A DNA stretch of 64,000 nt from Micromonospora sp. R77 (GTDB lineage Bacteria; Actinomycetota; Actinomycetes; Mycobacteriales; Micromonosporaceae): assembly GCF_022747945.1 (NCBI RefSeq), contig NZ_JALDST010000001.1, positions 6,386,001 to 6,450,000 on the forward strand, in the 5' to 3' direction. The notes under the pieces are model-generated. The model did no database searches and was not told the origin of the DNA. It worked only from the letters and a program-made list of their open reading frames with translations. Shown piece after piece: positions 7,753 through 15,231 of the stretch. Position 1 is the stretch's first letter. Every line of letters starts with the position of its first letter. The translations under genes were made by a program, and so were the position numbers.

Positions 7753-8171
7753 CGTAGGTCGCCGTTCTCCAGATTTCCTGCTGATGATCAGTACGGCCCA
7801 GCGGGTCAGGCCCGACCCCGCGGTCAGCGCGGACATCGGTACGACCCGGTCGCCGGGCTGCGCGAACCCACGCTCGCCGCCGGTGCGACGACCGCCACGC
7901 GATGCCCCGGAACGCTTGCGGAGTCCGACGATCCGGATCACCTCATCCGTCATACCCGTGACGCTATGGGCGGTAGCACTGCCCGCCATCAGACCCAGGA
8001 CGGTGCCGTCGGGTCAACCGTCCGGGTTACGGCGGATCCCGGCGTACATCCTTCGAATGATTGCCGATCGGGTCGGGCGGCCCGCCGGTGGCGCCGGCGA
8101 CGGCACCGGGAACCCGGTGCCCGGGCACAACGCGGTTGAAGGTGGTGGAGCACGTCCGGTAGGAAGTGCGG
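7753..8171. other. Divergent intergenic region
   Basis: About 420 bases between the divergent histidine kinase and acetyltransferase genes. The kinase frame is open over the first 240 bases but looks non-coding. I see no other gene or strong dyad; promoters for both neighbours should lie here. Confidence 0.45.
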
Positions 8172-8705
8172 ATGCTGCGGGGTGAGAGGGTCGGGCTGCG
8201 GGCCCGGCACGAGACCGACGTTCCTGTTCTTCATGCGGAGCTCTACGACGACGTCGCCACCCGAGCGAGGGCCGACTCCCGCCCGTGGCGCCCGATCGCA
8301 CCTGATTCGCCCGCGTCGCCGTACGTGATCAGCGATCCCGTCGACGAGGCGGCCTGCTTCTCGGTGGTGCGCCTCGCCGATGGCGGGCTGGCCGGTGAGG
8401 CGCTGTTGTGGGGCATGGACCTGCACAACAGGACGGCTCACGTGGGCATCTCGCTGCGGCCCGCCTTCCGTGGCCAGCAACTGGGAACTGACGCTGTCCG
8501 GGTGCTGTGCCACTACGGCTTCGTGGTCCGTGGCCTGCACCGGCTGCAGGTGGAGACACTGGCCGAGAATGTCGCCATGAGACGAGCGGCCGAACGGGCC
8601 GGATTCGTCGCCGAAGGCACGTTGCGCCTTTCGGCGTGGGCACACGGCACCTACGCCGACGAGGTCATTCTGGGATTGCTCGCCACGGAGTGGAACACGG
8701 ACTGA
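8172..8705 (+). CDS. GNAT family N-acetyltransferase
   Basis: 177 residues of RimJ/RimL-type GNAT. MLRGERVGLRARHETDV is the common start; the acetyl-CoA-binding region is GISLRPAFRGQQLGTDAVRV (motif A) and motif B is HRLQVETLAENVAMRRAAERAGF. It acetylates an amine or N-terminal substrate that is not identifiable here. The ATG at 8172 follows TAGGAAG with good spacing; a GTG six bases earlier overlaps that site. Confidence 0.88.
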   Translation: MLRGERVGLRARHETDVPVLHAELYDDVATRARADSRPWRPIAPDSPASPYVISDPVDEAACFSVVRLADGGLAGEALLWGMDLHNRTAHVGISLRPAFRGQQLGTDAVRVLCHYGFVVRGLHRLQVETLAENVAMRRAAERAGFVAEGTLRLSAWAHGTYADEVILGLLATEWNTD

Positions 8706-8806
8706 CCGCTCGGGCCGGCTGCCCCCTGCGCGATCCTCGCGGGTCTCGAGGCCGATACCGAACCGGGACCTGGGAGGCCTTCCCTAGATTGCTTTTTAAT
8801 GGTATA

Positions 8807-8836
8807 TTGACATTGATTGCTGCCCTTTTCGATTAA
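8807..8836 (+). promoter_or_regulatory. Candidate promoter, TTGACA / 18 bp / GATTAA
   Basis: TTGACA at 8807-8812 and GATTAA at 8831-8836 lie inside an unusually AT-rich island (about 8785-8840). The -10-like element ends 11 bases before the ATG of the dienelactone hydrolase gene and no Shine-Dalgarno sequence is visible, so a leaderless or nearly leaderless transcript is plausible. Confidence 0.5.
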
Positions 8837-8847
8837 GCTTCGTCTGC

Positions 8848-9621
8848 ATGAGCGACGAATGCCTTCCCTTCACACCGCTGGCACGGCAAGCGGCCGACGC
8901 GACGATCGCGACCCGCACCCTGCATTACCGTGACCGGGACACCCCGCTGACCGGCATTGTGTACCGGGACGGGACGCGGCCGGATGCCGGGCCCGGAGTC
9001 CTGCTCATTCATGGCGGCGCCGGCCTCGACGCACACGCGCGGGATCAGGCACGCCGCTACGCGGAACTGGGCTACACGGTGCTCGCCTGCGACATGTACG
9101 GCGACGGTGTGGCGGCCGACCGTCAGCGCATCATGGAGTGCGTGACCAGCCTGCGCGATGATCCGGAACTCCTGGTCCGGCGTGGCCGGGCCGGATTGCG
9201 GGCGCTGTCCGAATGCCCGGAGGTCACCGGCCCGATCGCGGCCATCGGTTTCTGTTTCGGTGGCATGGCCGCCCTCGCGCTGGCCCGGTCCGGCACCGAC
9301 ATCGCCGGCGTCGTCAGCATCCACGGCACCCTCACCACCAGCATGCCTCCTGCCGCGCCAGGAACAGTCAGGGCGCGGATACTCGTCTGCCACGGCGCGT
9401 CGGATCCGCACGTCCCCATGGACAGCGTGGTCGCGTTCACCGACGAGATGAACCGGGCCGGGGCCGACTGGCAAGTGATCATCTACGGTCGGGCCATGCA
9501 TGGTTTCACGCACCGGGACACTGTGCCGGGCGCCTCCGGCGTCGCCTACGACCCGGCCGCCGACGAGCGCTCGTTCGACGCCGTACGGACGTTCCTGGCC
9601 GGAGCGCTCGCGGCGCGTTGA
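8848..9621 (+). CDS. Dienelactone hydrolase family protein
   Basis: 257 residues, alpha/beta-hydrolase fold. The nucleophile elbow GFCFGGMAAL carries Cys in place of Ser, as in dienelactone hydrolases; the acid is Asp in GASDPHVPM and the His is in MHGFTH. VLLIHGGAGL supplies the oxyanion-hole strand. Such enzymes open lactone rings in aromatic degradation, but many relatives act on other esters. It is preceded by an AT-rich promoter region and followed by an esterase lipoprotein in the same direction. Confidence 0.9.
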   Translation: MSDECLPFTPLARQAADATIATRTLHYRDRDTPLTGIVYRDGTRPDAGPGVLLIHGGAGLDAHARDQARRYAELGYTVLACDMYGDGVAADRQRIMECVTSLRDDPELLVRRGRAGLRALSECPEVTGPIAAIGFCFGGMAALALARSGTDIAGVVSIHGTLTTSMPPAAPGTVRARILVCHGASDPHVPMDSVVAFTDEMNRAGADWQVIIYGRAMHGFTHRDTVPGASGVAYDPAADERSFDAVRTFLAGALAAR

Positions 9622-9697
9622 CGCCGCCCGACAAGGCAGAGGCGGGTCGACGATGTATCCACTGGATCGGCACCCTGTTCCAGGTGGGCGAGCAGCG

Positions 9698-10720
9698 GTG
9701 AGCAGCCGGACGGTCGCAGTGCCGGCGGTGCTGGGGATGGTGATGGCCGGCGTGTTGGCCTGCTCAGCGACACCGCCTGCCCCACCGGTCGCCGGCGGTG
9801 CACCCGGCACCGCGACACCGAGCCCCGGTATCCCGGCGCCGGGAACGACCGGAGGCGGCTCTGCTGCGCCCCGCGGCTGCGGGCGTCCGGCGCGTGCCGG
9901 CGGGGACGTGACGGTCAGTTTTCCGGTGGATCCGTCCGAGGCGGAGGGCCGCTCCAGCCGTACCGCGCTGGTACATGTGCCGGCCGGCTACCGGTTGGGT
10001 AGGCAGTATCCGGTATTGCTGGTCTATCACGGTCATGGTGGCGACGCGGCTGGCATGGCCACCGCCACCGGATTCAGCGCGCTGGCCGACCGGGCAGGTT
10101 TCCTTTCGGTGTACCCGCAGGGGTTGCCGGACGGGCCGGGTGGGCCGCCGATGTGGGCCAGCGCAGGACCGGTCGATCACGGCATCGAGGAGCTGCCCGC
10201 GACGGTGTCGCTGCTGAACGTGCTCGGCGGCGGATATTGCCTCGATCTGTCCCGGGTGTACGCCACGGGCGTGTCCAACGGTGGTGGCATGGTCAACTAC
10301 CTTGCCTGCCGCCTCGCCGACCGGGTCGCCGCCGTGGCGCCCGTGGTCGGGAACATGTACGTCCCGAAGGACGGCGGCTGCCGGCCAGTGCGGCCGGTGT
10401 CCGTCATGGACGTGCACGCGGTGGACGACCCGGTGGTTGCCTACCAGGGCGACCGCGACGACCCCGCATGGGTGTTGCCGCCCGTGGCGCAGTGGCTGTC
10501 CGGCTGGGCCGTGCGGGACCGCTGTCCCGGGCCGTCCACCGAGTCTGCTGCCGGTGCCCGGGAGGTGGTACGCCGGTGGACCGGATGCGCAGCGGGTACC
10601 ACTGTCGTCGGCTACCGCGTCACCGGCGGGCATCGTTGGCCGCCGGCGTTGGCCGGCACCTCCACCGCCGCCGCGATCTGGGACTTCGTGTCGCGCTACC
10701 GCACGCCGGCGGCCGGCTGA
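9698..10720 (+). CDS. Secreted lipoprotein esterase, LpqC/PHB-depolymerase-like
   Basis: About 340 residues. A short basic N-terminus and hydrophobic stretch end in AGVLAC, a lipobox-like signal, followed by a Pro/Thr/Gly-rich linker. The catalytic domain has the HGHGGD oxyanion motif, the ATGVSNGGGMV nucleophile elbow (Ser), an Asp in HAVDDPVV and the His in GGHRWP, typical of carbohydrate-esterase-1 or poly(3-hydroxybutyrate) depolymerase-like proteins. The start is uncertain: GTG 9698 gives a compact signal peptide, ATG 9653 would add 15 residues. Confidence 0.82.
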   Translation: MSSRTVAVPAVLGMVMAGVLACSATPPAPPVAGGAPGTATPSPGIPAPGTTGGGSAAPRGCGRPARAGGDVTVSFPVDPSEAEGRSSRTALVHVPAGYRLGRQYPVLLVYHGHGGDAAGMATATGFSALADRAGFLSVYPQGLPDGPGGPPMWASAGPVDHGIEELPATVSLLNVLGGGYCLDLSRVYATGVSNGGGMVNYLACRLADRVAAVAPVVGNMYVPKDGGCRPVRPVSVMDVHAVDDPVVAYQGDRDDPAWVLPPVAQWLSGWAVRDRCPGPSTESAAGAREVVRRWTGCAAGTTVVGYRVTGGHRWPPALAGTSTAAAIWDFVSRYRTPAAG

Positions 10721-10912
10721 CGGCCGGTACACGGGGGATCGGTCGGGCGTGCAGGTGCACCCTCATCCGGGCTGGTGACCTTGAGCAGGCTCGGGCCTCG
10801 GCCGCCACCCGCCCGGTGGTCGGCTACGGCGGCGGCGTGGAGATCGGGCCGCCGTCGCGCATCGACGAGGTGAGCCGGAGAGCGGCCCGGTGACCCTCAC
10901 ACCGCGCATGAT

Positions 10913-12085
10913 TCAGTCCTCGAACAGCACCTCCGGGTAGTCCGGATCCGGACTGTCCAGCAGCGGCGTCGACCCGTGGCGAAGGAACCGGTCGAAATAC
11001 GCCGTGAGATACGTCTGTTCGATCTGGACGGCCCGGTCACCGTCGATGGTGCCCACCATCTCCGGCGGGAACATACCGGTCAGGTGTAGCGGCCCGACCA
11101 ACGCCGCGATGTCGCAGTAGCTCAGGTGTCCAGATCCGGCCAGTTTGAGGTCGCGGTGCCATCCGCTCAGGTGGGACCAGAACTCCGCCCAGGTGCCGTC
11201 GTCGGACCTGTCATGGGTGGCGCTGCTCATCAGCAGGAACGGGCGGGACAGCCCGGTGTCGACGACGGGGCCGTAGAGGGTGCCGTCCAGGTCGACGCCG
11301 GCAGCAAGGCGTGGATCGGTGTGCATCGCTGCCGCGGTGGTGGCACCGCCCATTGAATGGCCGAACATCCCCACCCGGTGCAGATTCATGGTTCCACGTA
11401 GCTGCCCGTCGAGCATCGGTAGCTCGCTCAGCACGAAGGAAGTGTCCTCGGCTCGTACCGCAACGGCCACCGCGTTGCTCTCTGGACCGTCCGGTGGCTG
11501 GTCGCGCAGCACCAGCCGCCCTCCGGGGAACTCCACCGCGTCGGCGTCATAGGGGTGGTCCATGGCCACGATGATGAATCCCTGGCTGGCCAGGTCCTCC
11601 AACATCGTGGTGTAGAGGCTGCGGCTGCTGCCCGAGCCGGGCGAGAAAAGCACGACGGGCCAGCCGCCGAACGTCCGGCGCGGTAACGCATCCACATGGG
11701 CATGCGTACCGATCGCACCGAGCGTTCCGGCCGGCAGACCGCTGGCGTTTTCCTCGAACGCGGCCAGCGCCGGAGTCATGTAGGGAGCCGGAGGTGATCC
11801 GTCCACGGCGGTGGCCGGGTACCACAGCTGGACCATGACCGACCGGTCCTGGGGTGCCGGCGCGAACGGATCGGTGCGGTGGTGGTCCGTCAGTTCCCGA
11901 GTCAGCGTGCCCACCTCGTACCGGCCGGGCAGCGCCGGCAGCTCGACCTGGTCGGCATCCGACGCCCGCAGGTTCGAGGCAGCCCGCGACGACGCGTGAA
12001 CAGGTGTCGGGACGAGCACGGCGGGAGAGAACGCAACGGCGAGGGACGCGGCGGCGAGGCCGAGGCGTCTGGCGTTGTTCGTCAT
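10913..12085 (-). CDS. Secreted alpha/beta hydrolase, platelet-activating-factor acetylhydrolase-like
   Basis: 390 residues with a Sec-type signal peptide (hydrophobic LGLAAASLAVAFSPAVLV, cleavage likely after VHA). The PAF-AH type II pattern is clear: MVQLWYPA, VVLFSPGSGSSRSLYTT, AMDHPYDADAV, nucleophile elbow GMFGHSMGGATT and catalytic His near GSGHLSYCD. It probably hydrolyses lipid or polyester esters outside the cell. It is divergent from no obvious partner and not in an operon. Confidence 0.88.
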   Translation of the reverse strand: MTNNARRLGLAAASLAVAFSPAVLVPTPVHASSRAASNLRASDADQVELPALPGRYEVGTLTRELTDHHRTDPFAPAPQDRSVMVQLWYPATAVDGSPPAPYMTPALAAFEENASGLPAGTLGAIGTHAHVDALPRRTFGGWPVVLFSPGSGSSRSLYTTMLEDLASQGFIIVAMDHPYDADAVEFPGGRLVLRDQPPDGPESNAVAVAVRAEDTSFVLSELPMLDGQLRGTMNLHRVGMFGHSMGGATTAAAMHTDPRLAAGVDLDGTLYGPVVDTGLSRPFLLMSSATHDRSDDGTWAEFWSHLSGWHRDLKLAGSGHLSYCDIAALVGPLHLTGMFPPEMVGTIDGDRAVQIEQTYLTAYFDRFLRHGSTPLLDSPDPDYPEVLFED

Positions 12086-12159
12086 CGTTCGATCACACCC
12101 GGTCGACCCCCGCGCCGTCGTCCGCCGAGAGGTCGATCAGGCTGTCCGCCGGAGGTTGT

Positions 12160-12325
12160 ACGCCGGTCTTCGTCCGGCCGGCTGCGCGGTACCTCGGCCT
12201 GCGCCCGATGGTCAGCGAATGGGCGGCCCCGGACAGCCTGGCACCGGCGCTCGACTGGTTCCTGCGGACCCGACGCGCGCTCAGCCCGCACGAGGCGGCC
12301 GGCAGGCCGTCCCCGGGCCGGTGGG
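12160..12325 (+). other. Possible gene remnant in intergenic DNA
   Basis: Between the hydrolase and DUF2231 genes (12086-12325) one plus-strand frame gives a protein-like stretch, RYLGLRPMVSEWAAPDSLAP, then ALDWFLRTRRALSPHEAAG, with good third-position G/C bias but no start codon or ribosome site. It may be the tail of a decayed gene. No family is recognised. Confidence 0.2.
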
Positions 12326-12832
12326 TCAGGCGCCGCGGGTGTGCGGGCGCCCGCTGGAGCGGCGGGACAGGGAGCTGGGCGCGTTGACGTCCGCCCCGTC
12401 GCTCACGCTGACCCCGAGCCGCTCGACCAGTTCGCCGCCGAGCCACCCGGTGCCCCCGGCGAGCAGGACGCCGACGAAGCTGCAGACCAGGGCGAGCGCG
12501 TTCGGGTCCCAGTTGGTGGCGGAGCGGCGCAGCAGCCAGCTCACCGCGAACAGCAGCAGGACCACCACGTTGCCCAGGCCGTGCACGGCCCCGACGCGCT
12601 TGGCGCGGGTGCCGGCCGGGATGGCACTCCAGTCGATCAGGCCGAACACCGCGGCGACCAGGCCGCCGACGATGCCGGCGGCGATCGTGTACGCGGCCGA
12701 GATCTGGAATCCGGTCCGGTCGGTGATCAGATAGAGGATGTCGAAGATCACCGAGGTGGCGAGCAGCCCCAACGGGAAGACGATCAGGATGGGATGGATC
12801 CCGTGGCCCATCGCCTTGGCGCGACTCTCCAT
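12326..12832 (-). CDS. DUF2231 domain-containing membrane protein
   Basis: 168 residues with four hydrophobic segments. GHGIHPILIVFPLGLLATSV is the characteristic DUF2231 start, followed by AAGIVGGLVAAVFGLIDW, GNVVVLLLFAVSWLL and LVCSFVGVLLAGGTGWLGGEL. The His in the first segment is conserved in the family, which may bind heme or metals, but its function is not established. The C-terminal 20 residues are polar and Ser/Arg-rich. Confidence 0.88.
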   Translation of the reverse strand: MESRAKAMGHGIHPILIVFPLGLLATSVIFDILYLITDRTGFQISAAYTIAAGIVGGLVAAVFGLIDWSAIPAGTRAKRVGAVHGLGNVVVLLLFAVSWLLRRSATNWDPNALALVCSFVGVLLAGGTGWLGGELVERLGVSVSDGADVNAPSSLSRRSSGRPHTRGA

Positions 12833-12959
12833 GGCAAGCTCTCCCGTCTCTCCCCAGGCGCGGCCGGGTTCCCCGCCACGGCGGCGTTACACCTGCGAGG
12901 GCGCCGTCACCGCACTCACCACCCTTTTCCGGGGGGCCGTACCCGGGACAGCGGTCGGG

Positions 12960-13697
12960 TCAGGTGGCCCGCCACCGGACGAGCAGTTCGACGGTGAGCG
13001 CGATCGCCACCGCCTCGACCGCCAGCAGGGTCAGCAGGATCAGCAGCTGGGTGGCGCCGGCCTGGACCGGACCGGCCCCGCCGAGCAGCACACCCACGAA
13101 CGCCCCGGGCAGGGTGACCAGTCCGACCGTGCGGGTCTGGTCCAGCGCCGGGATCAGCGCCTGACCGGCGGCGGGCCGGCAGATCTCCAGCGCCGCGTCC
13201 CGGGGCAGCAGGCCGAGCGCGAGCCCCGCCTCGTACTCGCCGTGGCGGGAGCGCAGCTCGTCGAGCGTCCGCCGGCCGGCCAGGCTCGTCGCGGTCATCG
13301 CCCCGCCGATCAGGATGCCGGCCGTCGGCAGCACCACCAGCGGCGTCACGGGCAACGCCCGCCCGGCCAGGAGTACGCCGAGGGCGGGCACCACCCCGGC
13401 CGCGATCGCCAGCGCGGTGACCGGCACCGGGCAACCCGGTCCGATCCGGCGGCGGGCGGTGACGGTGGCGACGGCGTACATGAGCAGGACGAACGCGCCG
13501 GTGCTCCACCAGGCGCGCAGCACGGCCACGATCACCAGCGACACGACGCCGAGCTGGACGGTGGCCCGGACGGCGGCGCCGAGGATCGCCCGGGCCCGGC
13601 CCAGGCCGCTGAGCCGCAGCACGGCGGCCCCGGCCAGGGTGAGCCCGGAGAGGGTGGCGACGAGCGCCGGTCCGATCGGGACGGACGGCGCGCTCAT
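12960..13697 (-). CDS. FetB-like ABC transporter permease (UPF0014)
   Basis: 245 residues with about seven membrane segments. The family blocks are present: RARAILGAAVRATVQLGVVS, PLVVLPTAGILIGGAMTATS and ATVGLVTLPGAFVGVLLGG-like (read as TRTVGLVTLPGAFVGVLLGG). Homologues work with the FetA ATPase in iron or other cation export. No FetA gene is adjacent here. ATG 13697 starts MSAPSVPIG; the frame is open further upstream without coding character. Confidence 0.85.
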   Translation of the reverse strand: MSAPSVPIGPALVATLSGLTLAGAAVLRLSGLGRARAILGAAVRATVQLGVVSLVIVAVLRAWWSTGAFVLLMYAVATVTARRRIGPGCPVPVTALAIAAGVVPALGVLLAGRALPVTPLVVLPTAGILIGGAMTATSLAGRRTLDELRSRHGEYEAGLALGLLPRDAALEICRPAAGQALIPALDQTRTVGLVTLPGAFVGVLLGGAGPVQAGATQLLILLTLLAVEAVAIALTVELLVRWRAT

Positions 13698-13851
13698 CGG
13701 ACGCGGCGGCGGGTCGGCCCCATGTCGCCTCCTCGATCGTGGCCCGCGCATCCTCGCAGATCGAGGGGTGGCCGACGAGGGGGCGGGCCCCGGCCGGGTG
13801 CGGTGGGGGTGGCGCCGTTGACACCCCCACCGCTTCCCCGCCGGTGCGCGG

Positions 13852-14985
13852 TCAGTCCTGACGGAAGGACTGGCGCACCACACCACCCACCAGAGCACAC
13901 CAGGTGGTGGTGCTGACCTTGCCGTTGGCGGGCAGGCCGTGCAGTCGCTGCAGGTCCTGCACCGCCTTCTTGGTGACGTGGTCGTACTCGCCGGTGACGG
14001 TGACCTCGGCGTACCCCTTGTAGTTCAGCATGAACTGCACGGCGCTGACCGGGATGCCGGTGGCGTCCTTGTCGAGTTCCGGGGCGAGGGTCTCCCAGGT
14101 CGGCGCGGTGAGGGTGGCGTCGACGTCGACCGGGATGCTGTTGCGGGCCTGCCAGTCCTGCACGGCCGCCACGGTGGTGGTGTCGAAGACACCGGTGACC
14201 GGGACGGTGTAGCCGCGGAAGGTGAGCAGGTACTGCGCGACCTGCACGGCCGGGCCGCCGACGAAGCGCCAGACGTCCGGCCAGCGGCGGGCGGGCACGT
14301 CGGCCAGGTCGGTGCCCAGCGCACGGAAGACCTGCCGGCGCAGGGTGGGGAACTCGCGGTAGAACATCGCGCCCGGGCACTGGGTGGCCCGGAAGTCCCA
14401 GTGGCCGAAGATGTCGTGCGCGTGCAGGCCGTACTGCCGGCAGATGGTGGTGCAGAGCTTGACCAGCGCGCCGAGCAGTTCCTGCGGCGGGGTCTCGGTG
14501 ACGTAGGTGCCCTCGTTCTCGATGCCGATGGCCCGGCCGTTCTCGCCGGGGCAGTGCGCCGAGATCATCTGCCGGTCACCGGCCTCGAGGCGTTCGAGGC
14601 TGCCGTGCCGGCCCTCGAGGACGTGACCGCCCCGGCTCACCGTGAAGTGCTGCCCGGTGTCGGACCAGTGGTTGACGTCCAGGTGCAGGTCCTGGCAGTC
14701 GCGGGCGAGCTGCTTGGCGTGTTCCTCGGAGTAGTCGGTGCTGTTCGGGAACGCCATGTGGTGCACGATGATCTTGTTGGTGGCGATCGCGCTGATCGAC
14801 AGCGGGTCCGCCGGGGGACGGGCGCCCCACTCGTCGCAGCTGATGATCCAGTCCAGGTCCGCGCCCGGCGCCGCCTGCGCGGCGACGGGGAGGGCGAGTT
14901 CGCTCCCGACGACCGCGACCGCCGCGGCACCGAGTCCGGCCCGCAGCAGAGTACGACGGTCCAGCTCGGGGTGGTCGAAGTGCAT
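13852..14985 (-). CDS. Tat-exported N-acetylmuramoyl-L-alanine amidase with two peptidoglycan-binding repeats
   Basis: 377 residues. The N-terminus has a twin-arginine signal (DRRTLLRAGLGAAAVAVVG). The amidase_2 domain follows, with zinc ligands likely in IIVHHMAF (first His) and GHWDFRATQCPG, and TDYSEEHAKQLARDCQ typical of actinobacterial autolysins. Two C-terminal PG_binding_1 repeats are visible (VQVAQYLLTFRGYTVPVTG; VQFMLNYKGYAEVTVTGEY). It should cleave the amide bond between MurNAc and the stem peptide in the wall. ATG 14985 has a strong AGAGGAGA site; the longer frame to 15150 is not used. Confidence 0.9.
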   Translation of the reverse strand: MHFDHPELDRRTLLRAGLGAAAVAVVGSELALPVAAQAAPGADLDWIISCDEWGARPPADPLSISAIATNKIIVHHMAFPNSTDYSEEHAKQLARDCQDLHLDVNHWSDTGQHFTVSRGGHVLEGRHGSLERLEAGDRQMISAHCPGENGRAIGIENEGTYVTETPPQELLGALVKLCTTICRQYGLHAHDIFGHWDFRATQCPGAMFYREFPTLRRQVFRALGTDLADVPARRWPDVWRFVGGPAVQVAQYLLTFRGYTVPVTGVFDTTTVAAVQDWQARNSIPVDVDATLTAPTWETLAPELDKDATGIPVSAVQFMLNYKGYAEVTVTGEYDHVTKKAVQDLQRLHGLPANGKVSTTTWCALVGGVVRQSFRQD

Positions 14986-15149
14986 GGCATCTCCTCTGTG
15001 GCCGGCGAGGCCGGGTGCATGAAAAGGAGCTCCAACAAGGGCGCGCGAGTTGGAGGATATTGCCATCGCGGGGCGGAGCGCTAGTGCCTGGGCGGTCAGT
15101 TGCGCGGTGCGGGGTGTCCGGGAGGCATTGATCGCCGGCTCGACCGGCA

Positions 15150-15183
15150 CCGCACCCGCACCGGAATGCCGGTGCGGGTGCGG
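15150..15183 (-). terminator. Terminator hairpin, 15-bp perfect stem
   Basis: The arms CCGCACCCGCACCGG and CCGGTGCGGGTGCGG are perfectly complementary around a 4-base loop. It lies about 50 bases downstream of the VIT/VWA stop codon in the direction of that operon and separates it from the amidase gene. Confidence 0.8.
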
Positions 15184-15231
15184 ATGACCAGGACCTGGGT
15201 CAGCAGCCGCGACGGAACCGCGGCTGCTCGA

